A stretch of 64,000 bases of DNA, from assembly GCA_963783085.1 (NCBI GenBank), contig CAWAMJ010000015.1:33679-97678 (forward strand), read 5' to 3'. How positions within the stretch are numbered: the first letter of the stretch is position 1; each line of letters starts with the position of its first letter. The stretch comes from CAVYUC01 sp963783085. Its GTDB lineage: Bacteria > Bacteroidota > Bacteroidia > Bacteroidales > Prolixibacteraceae. Shown one piece after another: positions 17,522 through 25,732 of this stretch. Made by a program: the position numbers and the translations under genes. A model generated the notes under the pieces. The model did not search any database, was not told the origin of the DNA, and was given only the letters and a program-made list of their open reading frames with translations.

Positions 17522-18001
17522 TTATTTATGAATTTCGATTTTTATTGATTCCCCTTTAAACGAAAGATTTTTGCGCGAAGTGTCCACTAAAAATTTTTTC
17601 GATAAAAATTTTCTTCCGAGCAACACCGGGTGCTTCATATCACTTCGTTCGGTGAGGGTAAGTTCAATTGGATATGTTTTTTTAAATATGGTAATTTCGG
17701 TGAGAATGGAAATTCGCTCTTCTGTCATTCCGTTCGAACTTTTCACTTTTCTCGTTTTATGTACTTTAAATGAAAATTCTTTTTCGTGGTATTTCGGATG
17801 CTCCGGATCGAGAAAATTACATCTCACCCATTCTTCTTCCCTTTTCTGAAAGCATTTTATTTCATGGCAGTGAAAGCTGGATGTGTATGCGCCGGAATCG
17901 ATTTTCACCTCTATTCCAAACAAATCGAGTTGCCCGAAATCTGCTACATCTTTTCTGCCAATGATAATTCTTTCGGTTTTCACATTTGTATTTTTAAACA
18001 A
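17522..18001 (-). CDS. RimB-like retropepsin-fold protease (ATP-dependent zinc protease family, DUF785)
   Basis: A 159-residue protein of the family named ATP-dependent zinc protease or DUF785, which has a retropepsin-like fold. The active-site-like DSGA motif is at residues 35-38, followed by YTSSFHC. The second half ends with HPVLLGRKFLSKKFLVDTS, the usual closing strand. RimB proteins act with RimK and are thought to trim or process glutamate tails. Its start overlaps the end of mgtE by 8 bp and its stop is 4 bp before rimK, so the three are probably co-transcribed. Confidence 0.88.
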   Translation of the reverse strand: MFKNTNVKTERIIIGRKDVADFGQLDLFGIEVKIDSGAYTSSFHCHEIKCFQKREEEWVRCNFLDPEHPKYHEKEFSFKVHKTRKVKSSNGMTEERISILTEITIFKKTYPIELTLTERSDMKHPVLLGRKFLSKKFLVDTSRKNLSFKGESIKIEIHK

Positions 18002-19352
18002 GTTCGAAAAAATACCTGCCGATGGAAAGGTAAATGAGCAATCCGAAAATATCGTTCATCGTAGTTATAAACGGCCCGGTTGCAAGCGCCGGATCAATTT
18101 TAAACCGATTCAAAACCAGCGGGATAACCGTTCCAAAAAAAGAGGCAAAAAGAATAACAATGTAAAGTGAGATGGCAACGGAATAGGTGAGGCTCATGCT
18201 TCCCTGCGTAAAATAATTATAGCTAAAAATAAGCGCCGAAAAAACGGTTGCAGTTGCAACAGCTACCGTCAGTTCTTTTAACAAACGTTTGCCGGTGGAT
18301 TCCATTTCTTTTACACCGCTGGCAATGCTTTGCACCACAATCGATGAAGATTGAACCCCCACGTTACCCGCGGTAGCTGCAATGAGAGGAATGAAAAATG
18401 CAAGTTCTGTAATCTGGCTTAGTTCCGAACCGTGGGAACGCAACACCAGGGCGCTGCAAATTCCTCCCAATAATCCCACCAGCAGCCACGGAAAACGCGC
18501 CCGGAACAATTCCCACACCCGGTCGCCGGGTTCCACGTCGCCGGAAATCCCCGAAACCATCTGGTAATCGCGTTCGGCTTCTTCACGCACAAAATCAATA
18601 ACATCGTCGAAAGTTATCCGGCCTTTCAGCCGTCCAAGTTCGTCGATCACCGGAATGGCCACCAGGTCGTATTTATCCATGATCTCGGCCACCTCCTCCT
18701 GCCTCATGGAGGTGCTGACCATCCGCACATCGGGATTATAAATTTTCGAAATTTTTGCGGTGGTAGAATTCAAAATTAACTCTTTCAGTGGTAGAAAACC
18801 CTTCAGCCGCTCCATGTCGTCTACAACATAAATGTTGTAGATTTCATCAACCTCTTCCGCCTGTTTGCTGATTTCTTTCAGGCAGGTGGCCACCGTCCAG
18901 TTTTCGTTCACTGCCACCAGTTCCACAGCCATAATACCACCGGCGGTGTCTTCTTCATATTCCAGCAAATCGGCAATATCGCCGGCCTGTGCAGCATCTC
19001 CAATTTCACTCAGCACCTCTTTTTTCATCTCCTCGTCGAGGTCCGCCACAATATCGGCTGCGTCGTCCGAATCCATGTATTCGATAAATTTGCTGGCGAT
19101 CAATTCCGGCGGCAATTCTTTTAAAAACCGCCGTCGATCGGTTTCCGGAATTTCAATCAATACATCAGAAGCTTTTTCACCTTCCAGCAAAAGGTAAATA
19201 TATTTTGCCTCTTCCATCGTCAGGTCGTCCATCACTTCTGCAATGTCAGCCGGATGAAGCTCTTCCATCAGCGCTTTCACTTTTTCATGCTCATCATTTT
19301 CAATGAATTGTTTCAGCGCGTCGATGTATTCCCGGGTCATTTCAAACTGCAT
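17994..19352 (-). CDS. mgtE: Magnesium transporter MgtE
   Basis: A 452-residue MgtE with the full domain order: N-terminal acidic superhelical domain (about residues 20-125, ELHPADIAEVMDDL), two CBS domains (about 130-255), then five transmembrane helices. The conserved pore region reads PLVLNRFKIDPALATGPFIT followed by the N-D pair of MND. It is a homodimeric Mg2+ channel gated by cytosolic Mg2+ through the N and CBS domains. It lies 2 bp after rsmA and overlaps the RimB-like gene by 8 bp. Confidence 0.96.
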   Translation of the reverse strand: MQFEMTREYIDALKQFIENDEHEKVKALMEELHPADIAEVMDDLTMEEAKYIYLLLEGEKASDVLIEIPETDRRRFLKELPPELIASKFIEYMDSDDAADIVADLDEEMKKEVLSEIGDAAQAGDIADLLEYEEDTAGGIMAVELVAVNENWTVATCLKEISKQAEEVDEIYNIYVVDDMERLKGFLPLKELILNSTTAKISKIYNPDVRMVSTSMRQEEVAEIMDKYDLVAIPVIDELGRLKGRITFDDVIDFVREEAERDYQMVSGISGDVEPGDRVWELFRARFPWLLVGLLGGICSALVLRSHGSELSQITELAFFIPLIAATAGNVGVQSSSIVVQSIASGVKEMESTGKRLLKELTVAVATATVFSALIFSYNYFTQGSMSLTYSVAISLYIVILFASFFGTVIPLVLNRFKIDPALATGPFITTMNDIFGLLIYLSIGRYFFELV

Positions 19353-19354
19353 TG

Positions 19355-20125
19355 TCAGCTTTTTTCAATGTTTTCAATAAAACTTGTTAATTCTATAAAC
19401 GATTCAACCGAAAGTTGTTCAGGCCTTTTCGCGGAAAATGGTTCAGGAAGCTGACCGGCAATGGGCGCCAGCGATCTCCGCAGCATTTTCCTGCGCTGGT
19501 TAAATGCTGTTTTAACCACTTTAAAAAATAATGTTTCGCTGCACGGAAGCTTTTCCACGTCGTTCCGCACCAACCGGATAACCGCCGATTTTACTTTTGG
19601 CGGCGGCCAAAAAACCTGCTCGGGAACCGTAAATAAATATTCGGTGTTGTAAAATGCCTGGAGCAGAACGCTCAGAATTCCATAAGTTTTTGAACCGGGC
19701 CCGGCGCTGATTCTTTCGGCGACTTCCTTTTGTATCATTCCAACAACTTCAGGCACTGCATGTTTATATTCCAGTATCCGGAAAAAAATCTGTGACGAAA
19801 TGTTGTATGGAAAGTTGCCGATAATGCTGAACCTGTTCGTAAAAAATTTTGTAAAATCGAATTTCAGGAAATCGGCGGAATGAATACGACCATTCAGCGC
19901 CGGAAAATTTTCTTCCAGAAATTTCACTGATTCGGTGTCAATTTCAATTACACTGACATTTAAATCGGTTCGTTCAAGCAGAAACTTGGTTAGCACTCCC
20001 ATTCCCGGTCCTACTTCCAGTACTTCAGGAACCGTGTTACCGAGTTTGCCAACAATTTTCTGTGCGATATTCTGATCGGTTAAAAAATGCTGGCCTAAAT
20101 ATTTTTTGGGTCGGACAATATTCAT
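19355..20125 (-). CDS. rsmA: 16S rRNA m6(2)A1518/A1519 dimethyltransferase
   Basis: A 256-residue RsmA/KsgA, which dimethylates two adjacent adenines in the 3' hairpin of 16S rRNA during small-subunit assembly. Hallmarks are KKYLGQHFLTDQNIA at the N-terminus, the SAM-binding VLEVGPGMGVLT, and the catalytic NFPYNIS motif (family NLPYN). The C-terminal helical domain contains FNQRRKMLRRSL. It heads the rsmA-mgtE-rimB-rimK-astE gene run. The spacer 20126-20309 separates it from the divergent UPF0104 gene. Confidence 0.97.
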   Translation of the reverse strand: MNIVRPKKYLGQHFLTDQNIAQKIVGKLGNTVPEVLEVGPGMGVLTKFLLERTDLNVSVIEIDTESVKFLEENFPALNGRIHSADFLKFDFTKFFTNRFSIIGNFPYNISSQIFFRILEYKHAVPEVVGMIQKEVAERISAGPGSKTYGILSVLLQAFYNTEYLFTVPEQVFWPPPKVKSAVIRLVRNDVEKLPCSETLFFKVVKTAFNQRRKMLRRSLAPIAGQLPEPFSAKRPEQLSVESFIELTSFIENIEKS

Positions 20126-20309
20126 CGTTGCAATTTCGATTCATTCCAGTTCCTACTTAAAATGGCTTTTTCTCGAAAATAATAAAAACTAATTTATATT
20201 TTTGTCAGCCACGAATAGCTGATACAGGCCTGAAATTCGCATCCCGAAATTAGTAATTTTTTAGGGAATAGGACTTCCGGCTGCCAAACCGGCTTAAAAA
20301 TTTTTTGGT

Positions 20310-21329
20310 TTGAAAAACTTGGCCTTAAAAATCTTAAAATTTCTCGCTTTTTTTGCCTTGGGCGCTTTTATTTTCTGGTTGGTGTACAAAGACCAGGATA
20401 TTGAGCGGATTAAATCGGTTTTAAAAAACGATGTGAACTACTTCTGGATCGTAATTTCGCTGATTATCGGGTTGTTAAGTCACGTCAGCCGCACCTTGCG
20501 CTGGGGATTGATGATTGAGCCAATCAGCCACAAACCCTGGTTCATCAATACTTTTCTTGCGGTTATGGTGGGTTACTTAATGAACCTGGCGTTTCCGCGA
20601 ATGGGCGAAATTTCGCGTTGCGGCGTACTGTCGAGGTACGAGAAAATTTCATTTACCAAGTTGATAGGAACAGTGGTTGCAGAACGCGCAGTGGATATGA
20701 TTTCGCTGCTTACGCTGCTGATGATCGTTATTATTTCGCAGTTCGGCCAAATGCTCGATTTTCTGCACCGCAACCCGGAAATCGAAACAAAACTGCATTC
20801 AATGGCCACTTCGCCGCTGCTGCTGATTGGAATTCTGTTGCTGCTGATACTCATTTTTGTTTTCAGGAAAACATTGAAACATACGCTTTTTTACAAGAAA
20901 GCCACCGAAATCTTCCTGAATTTTAAAGAAGGTTTTGTTTCCATTCGTTCGGTGAAGAAAAAGGGCTGGTTTATTTTTCATTCCGTAGCTATCTGGACCA
21001 TGTATTACATTATGTTGTATTCTGTATTTTTTGCATTCGGTTTTACAGAAAACCTGGGCCCGATTGCAGGCCTGACGACTTTTGTATTTGCCAGTTTTGG
21101 TATGGTGGCGCCGGTTCAGGGTGGAATTGGAGCATGGCATTTTATGGCCATCGAAGCGCTTTCGATTTACGGAGTTGCACGCGAAAATGGGATCATTTTT
21201 GCATTTGTCGCCCATACTTCGATGACAGCAATGATAATTATTATCGGAATTATTTCAATGCTTGTACTACCTTTCATAAACCGCAGGAAGGATATTTCTG
21301 TTGAAGAAATGGAAAAAATTTCCGCTTAA
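20310..21329 (+). CDS. UPF0104 / lysylphosphatidylglycerol synthase-type flippase domain protein
   Basis: A 339-residue polytopic membrane protein with about eight hydrophobic segments, matching the membrane domain of the AglD/MprF (UPF0104) family. Family segments visible are SHVSRTLRWGLMI, PRMGEISRCGVLSRYEKISF, VAERAVDMISLL and APVQGGIGAWHFM. No catalytic aminoacyltransferase domain is attached. These proteins are thought to move or bind lipid-linked substrates, but the cargo is unknown. The start is TTG at 20310. A -7-like TATTTTTG lies at 20197-20204, giving a leader of about 100 nt. Confidence 0.88.
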   Translation: MKNLALKILKFLAFFALGAFIFWLVYKDQDIERIKSVLKNDVNYFWIVISLIIGLLSHVSRTLRWGLMIEPISHKPWFINTFLAVMVGYLMNLAFPRMGEISRCGVLSRYEKISFTKLIGTVVAERAVDMISLLTLLMIVIISQFGQMLDFLHRNPEIETKLHSMATSPLLLIGILLLLILIFVFRKTLKHTLFYKKATEIFLNFKEGFVSIRSVKKKGWFIFHSVAIWTMYYIMLYSVFFAFGFTENLGPIAGLTTFVFASFGMVAPVQGGIGAWHFMAIEALSIYGVARENGIIFAFVAHTSMTAMIIIIGIISMLVLPFINRRKDISVEEMEKISA

Positions 21330-21350
21330 TTTATTCTTTTCAGTTTTTTG

Positions 21351-22604
21351 ATGAATACCGAGCTCTTCATATCGCGCAGGTTGTTTTTCGACAAATCGAA
21401 CAAAAAATTCTTGTCGCGGCGGATCATTCGCATCGCATTGTTCGGAATTACGCTCGGACTGGCTGTTATGATTATTTCAGTGTCTGTTGTAACCGGCTTC
21501 AAGAAAGAAATCCGAAACAAGGTGATCGGGTTTGGTTCGCACATTCAAATCATCAATTACGATTCGAATAATTCGTACGAGACGCAGCCAATCTCTGAAA
21601 ACCAGCCATTTTTATCGGATATCCGCCCCATTGACGGGATTAAATCCATTCATATTTATGCCACCAAACCCGGAATGATAAAGACCAACGAATACATCCA
21701 GGGCATCGTATTTAAAGGTGTGGCGCCCGGCTATAACTGGGATTTTTTTCAAAAAAACCTGGTGGAAGGCCACACACCAGAGCTGAACGATTCGGCGCGC
21801 AGCGATCAAATCCTGATTTCGCAGCAGGTGTCGAATCTGCTGAAGGTAAAACTCGGTGACAAAGTGGTACTTTATTTTATAAACGAAAATGAAAGTACGC
21901 CACGGATGCTGCAACTCAAAATCTCGGGAATTTACCGGACAAGTCTCGAAGAATTCGACAACTTATTCATTATCGGCGATTTAAAACAGGTGCAGCGGCT
22001 GAATGACTGGACCAGCAACCAAGTCAGCGGTTTCGAAATTACCCTTTCAGACTTTAGCCGGATCGACGAAATTGAGCAAAAAGTCCGCAGCAAAATTATT
22101 CCCTACAACAGCGAGAAATCAGAAATATTGCGAACCTCGGCCATTACCCGTGAATACCCTCAAATTTTCGACTGGCTGAAAGTAACCGACATGAATGTGT
22201 GGGTAATCCTGATTTTAATGTCGCTGGTGGCCGGGTTCAACATGATTTCCGGTTTACTGGTGTTAATCCTTGAGCGCAGCCGGATGATTGGCATTTTGAA
22301 ATCGTTGGGAAGCCGTAACTGGAGCATCCGTAAAATTTTCCTCTACCTTTCGGTTTTTCTCACGTCCCGCGGCATGTTGTGGGGAAATGTAACCGGTATC
22401 CTGTTTATTTTCCTTCAGAAAACGTTCCGGTTCATAAAACTGAACCCAACCATGTACTACGTCGATTTTATGCCAGTTAATTTTTCGCTGACGCATTTGC
22501 TGTTGCTCAATGCAGCAACCATTTTCGTTACCACTTTAATGCTCGTCATTCCGGGTTATTTAATCACAAAAATTTCGCCCGACAAGGCCATTCGCTTCGA
22601 TTGA
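21351..22604 (+). CDS. LolC/LolE-like ABC transporter permease (FtsX domain)
   Basis: About 417 residues, with an N-terminal helix, a large periplasmic domain and three C-terminal helices, as in the LolCE lipoprotein-release permeases. Signature segments are FLSRRIIRIALFGITLG at the N-terminus and ERSRMIGILKSLGSRNWSIRKIF before the last two helices, ending PGYLITKISPDKAIRFD. I chose the ATG at 21351 over the TTG one codon earlier. It follows the UPF0104 gene by 21 bp and is probably in the same transcript. It is more diverged from the MacB-like protein at 11 kb than a simple duplicate would be. Confidence 0.88.
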   Translation: MNTELFISRRLFFDKSNKKFLSRRIIRIALFGITLGLAVMIISVSVVTGFKKEIRNKVIGFGSHIQIINYDSNNSYETQPISENQPFLSDIRPIDGIKSIHIYATKPGMIKTNEYIQGIVFKGVAPGYNWDFFQKNLVEGHTPELNDSARSDQILISQQVSNLLKVKLGDKVVLYFINENESTPRMLQLKISGIYRTSLEEFDNLFIIGDLKQVQRLNDWTSNQVSGFEITLSDFSRIDEIEQKVRSKIIPYNSEKSEILRTSAITREYPQIFDWLKVTDMNVWVILILMSLVAGFNMISGLLVLILERSRMIGILKSLGSRNWSIRKIFLYLSVFLTSRGMLWGNVTGILFIFLQKTFRFIKLNPTMYYVDFMPVNFSLTHLLLLNAATIFVTTLMLVIPGYLITKISPDKAIRFD

Positions 22605-22785
22605 TTTAATATCAAGCCCCTGTTTACCGCACTTCTAAAGTAAACTTATGATTTTAAATCTACCTTCAGGTGGTGGTTTCAATTCATCGATTTTCTTTGT
22701 AACTTTATCCTTATTATTCTGAAAATGAAGATTTACCGATTGTTTAGTAATTAAATCTCGTAAACCAATTTCAATTAAACGACTG

Positions 22786-24918
22786 ATGAAAAAACTAATC
22801 TTTGCGCTCTTCTCCCTGCTATTTTTCCTGGGAAATGCGCAATCCGTATACAGTCAGAATATTGTTTCGGGAACCATTAAATCGCAAACCGGCGAGCCAC
22901 TTGCCGGAGCAAACATTGTGGTGGAAAACACCACTATCGGAACGGCATCTGGCAACGATGGAAATTACCAACTGCCACCGCTGAAAAATGGCGAATATAA
23001 AATAAGAGTGAGCTTTTTTGGCTACGAAACCATGGAACAACCGGTAACTTTAACCGGCGAAAATGTGACGTTGAATTTCGGAATGAAAGAAACTTCCATC
23101 GATTTGAACGCAGTGGTGGTAACCGGAACGCGGACCGAAAAAAGCCTGGCAAACACGCCCGTGCTTACCCAGTCGATAAGCATCCGTGAACTGGAAAACA
23201 AAGACGTAACAAGTATTACCGATGCACTGGAATTTGCCGTCCCTGGAATTGAATTCGAAAGCCATGCACAGGGAAAGTCCATTTCGCTGCAGGGAATCGA
23301 TCCGCAGTACATGCTTTTTCTTGTGGATGGCGAGCGGCTGGCGGGCGAAACTTACGGAGACGTTGATTACAGCCGCATCAACATTGCCGATATTCAACGA
23401 ATTGAAGTGGTAAAAGGAGCCAGTTCCACATTATACGGCTCGAATGCGCTTGGCGGCGTGGTAAATATCATCACTAAAATACCGGTGAAAAAATTCCAAC
23501 TGGCCGCATCGTCTCGTTTTTCAAAATACAATACACAAAATTACCAGGTGAGTGCGGGCTCGAAACTGGGGCAGTTTTCAACCCAGACATCTGCCGTTTA
23601 TGATAAAACCAACGGTTACGATTTACTCGCCGGGGATACTTACCGGACACAGGAAAAAGAAGATGCTGTGGTGATGAACGAACATTTGCGGTTCTCGCCC
23701 GACGAGCGTTTCCTGCTGGAAGGGAATGTTTCGTTCATGAGCAAAAACCGCGAAAATACATCGCCGTCGTTGTACGACCGACGGAACCAGGATTTTACAT
23801 ACGGAGCAAAAGCAACCTGGTTTTTAAACACCGGCAGCAATATTTCGTTTAGCTGGAATTCCGACGATTATGAGCTGTTTAATAAAATCACTCCCGATTC
23901 GCTCGTCACCGATTATAACAATTTGTACAATAACGCCCGGCTGCTCGGGAATTTCAGCCTCGCCGGCTGGAATTTCCTGACACTCGGAACCGAATACATT
24001 TCCGAAAATCTTACCGCTCCCCGCAACAAAATCGATGACAGAACCAACACCGACTTTATTGTTTTTGCTCAGGAAGATTTGCAGTTGGGAAATGCCCTGA
24101 ATATTATCGGTGGTTTTCGGGCGCATAACAACTCGCAGTACGGATGGCATTTCACCCCGCAGTTTTCAGCCATGTATACCATCTGGCATTTCGCGTTCCG
24201 CGGAAATTACAGCATGGGGTACAAAACACCCACGCTGAAGGAAAAATATATGTCGTTCCAGATTCCGGCTCCCGGCCCGCCAATGTTTTTGGTTGGCAAC
24301 GAAAACCTCAATCCGGAAACCTCAAAATATGTGTCGCTTTCCGCTGAATATACGCGACAGGGCGTTTCCTTTTCGGTCTCGGTTTACCGGAATGACATTT
24401 CGAACATGATTTCGGAAAATATGGATGAATATACTGTAAAACCCGGCGGAATTATTGAATATGCCTATCGGAATTACGACGAAGTGCTTCTAAAAGGCGT
24501 GGATATTTTACTGAAGACCAAAGTGATTAAAAATTTACTTTTTACCGGAATTGTCACTTTTTCAAAAAAATACGACGAAATAGCTGGTGAAGAATTTAAT
24601 AACGTCAGGAATTTCACCGGGAAATTTAATGTGGACTATGATGTTAATGCAGGAAATTATAATTTGAACCTGAACCTGCAGAGCAACTTTTACGGCGGAA
24701 AATCGATTGATTTGATGGACGACATTACGCACGAGATACAAACCATTGATCTCGGAAGTTTTTCACTCTGGAAATTCACCAGCACACATACATTAAAAAA
24801 CGACTATTACTTTAAGGCTGGAATCGATAATATTTTTGATTTTACCGATCCTTCAGGCGGATACAACAGCGGCTCTCCCGGCAGGGTATTCTTCTTCGGA
24901 CTGGGAATCCGGATTTAA
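22786..24918 (+). CDS. TonB-dependent outer-membrane receptor
   Basis: A 710-residue receptor. A signal peptide (about residues 1-23, ending VYSQN) is followed by a carboxypeptidase-like regulatory domain (about 25-110), a plug domain with VVVTGTRTEKSLANTP and VVKGASSTLYGSNALGGVVNIIT, and a 22-strand barrel. It resembles the BtuB/CirA type more than SusC in size and plug sequence. The C-terminus ends FFFGLGIRI, a typical Omp85-recognised final strand. No SusD gene accompanies it. The ligand (cobalamin, siderophore or peptide) cannot be read from sequence, and no cobalamin riboswitch is seen in the 181-bp upstream spacer. Confidence 0.93.
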   Translation: MKKLIFALFSLLFFLGNAQSVYSQNIVSGTIKSQTGEPLAGANIVVENTTIGTASGNDGNYQLPPLKNGEYKIRVSFFGYETMEQPVTLTGENVTLNFGMKETSIDLNAVVVTGTRTEKSLANTPVLTQSISIRELENKDVTSITDALEFAVPGIEFESHAQGKSISLQGIDPQYMLFLVDGERLAGETYGDVDYSRINIADIQRIEVVKGASSTLYGSNALGGVVNIITKIPVKKFQLAASSRFSKYNTQNYQVSAGSKLGQFSTQTSAVYDKTNGYDLLAGDTYRTQEKEDAVVMNEHLRFSPDERFLLEGNVSFMSKNRENTSPSLYDRRNQDFTYGAKATWFLNTGSNISFSWNSDDYELFNKITPDSLVTDYNNLYNNARLLGNFSLAGWNFLTLGTEYISENLTAPRNKIDDRTNTDFIVFAQEDLQLGNALNIIGGFRAHNNSQYGWHFTPQFSAMYTIWHFAFRGNYSMGYKTPTLKEKYMSFQIPAPGPPMFLVGNENLNPETSKYVSLSAEYTRQGVSFSVSVYRNDISNMISENMDEYTVKPGGIIEYAYRNYDEVLLKGVDILLKTKVIKNLLFTGIVTFSKKYDEIAGEEFNNVRNFTGKFNVDYDVNAGNYNLNLNLQSNFYGGKSIDLMDDITHEIQTIDLGSFSLWKFTSTHTLKNDYYFKAGIDNIFDFTDPSGGYNSGSPGRVFFFGLGIRI

Positions 24919-24921
24919 AAT

Positions 24922-24943
24922 CTTTGAGTTGGGAAACTCAAAG
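24922..24943 (+). terminator. Hairpin after the TonB receptor
   Basis: Perfect 9-bp stem CTTTGAGTT-ggga-AACTCAAAG, three bases after the receptor stop. It lacks a T tract, so it may act as a 3' stabilising hairpin rather than an intrinsic terminator. Confidence 0.45.
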
Positions 24944-25022
24944 TCCCAAAGTCACGGTGGCAGGCTCCCGGAAGTTGGATTTTCCCAAGCCCAAACAAAT
25001 TGTCTTCTACTTGTGAAAGTCG

Positions 25023-25052
25023 TTGAGGTTTCACCGCTATTTTTTATTTTTG
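25023..25052 (+). promoter_or_regulatory. Bacteroidetes promoter at the Nudix gene
   Basis: TTG (25023-25025), 19 nt, TATTTTTG (25045-25052) is a full consensus match. The ATG at 25057 is only four bases after the -7 box, which places the expected transcription start at or beside the start codon, so the mRNA may be leaderless. Confidence 0.7.
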
Positions 25053-25056
25053 CGCA

Positions 25057-25665
25057 ATGATTATTTCGCCGGAAAATATCAGGAGAGCGCTGGCTGAAAA
25101 ATTGCCGGGAGGAGCTTCGCATAAAAAGATGCTGCCGCCCAACCGCGAGTTAAGAGCAACTGAAACGGAAAGAGTCAGCGCCAAAAAAAGTAGCGTGTTG
25201 CTGTTGCTTTTTATCGAAAACGACGAGCTGACTGCCTGCCTGATAAAACGCCCGGAACACATGAAATTTCATCCAGGCCAGATTGCCATGCCGGGCGGCA
25301 GAATTGAAAAAGGGGAAACCGAATTGGAAACCGCTCTCCGCGAAACTGAAGAAGAAATTGGTATTCCACCCGAAAAGATTGAAATTCTCGGCTCGCTTTC
25401 CGAATTGTATGTGGGCGTGAGCCGGTTTATGATTCACCCGTTTGTAGGGTGGCTGGCAGAAAAACCGCACTTTAACATCAACCGCCACGAAGTTGAAAAA
25501 GTAATACTCTTCCCGATTTCGAAATATAAAAATACGTTCGGGCAAACCGAGCTGGCTACCATTTCCGGAAAATTAAATGTTCCTTGTGTAATGTTTGAAA
25601 ACGAAATTCTCTGGGGCGCTACCGCCATGATTTTATCAGAGTTTTATGATGTAGTGACGAAGTAA
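25057..25665 (+). CDS. Nudix hydrolase, CoA pyrophosphatase-like (NudL type)
   Basis: A 202-residue Nudix hydrolase. The Nudix box GX5EX7REUXEEXGU is complete, starting at GGRIEKGETE and ending RETEEEIGI. The residues before it, HPGQIAMPGGR, match the extension found in CoA and acyl-CoA pyrophosphatases (NudL, UPF0035), which cleave CoA to phosphopantetheine and 3',5'-ADP. It stands alone between the TonB receptor and the convergent porin gene. A housecleaning role in CoA turnover is the family inference. Confidence 0.9.
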   Translation: MIISPENIRRALAEKLPGGASHKKMLPPNRELRATETERVSAKKSSVLLLLFIENDELTACLIKRPEHMKFHPGQIAMPGGRIEKGETELETALRETEEEIGIPPEKIEILGSLSELYVGVSRFMIHPFVGWLAEKPHFNINRHEVEKVILFPISKYKNTFGQTELATISGKLNVPCVMFENEILWGATAMILSEFYDVVTK

Positions 25666-25732
25666 AATTAATTGTAATAATCACAATTCACTGTAAAGAA
25701 CAAAATTACCATCGCGGCAATAAATATTTTTC

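Noticed and set aside
22605..22785. Cobalamin riboswitch before the BtuB-sized TonB receptor
   Set aside because: The spacer is AT-rich and lacks the B12 box and other conserved elements.
24922..24943. Strong intrinsic terminator after the TonB receptor
   Set aside because: The stem is perfect, but no T run follows in either direction, so I list it only as a hairpin with modest confidence.
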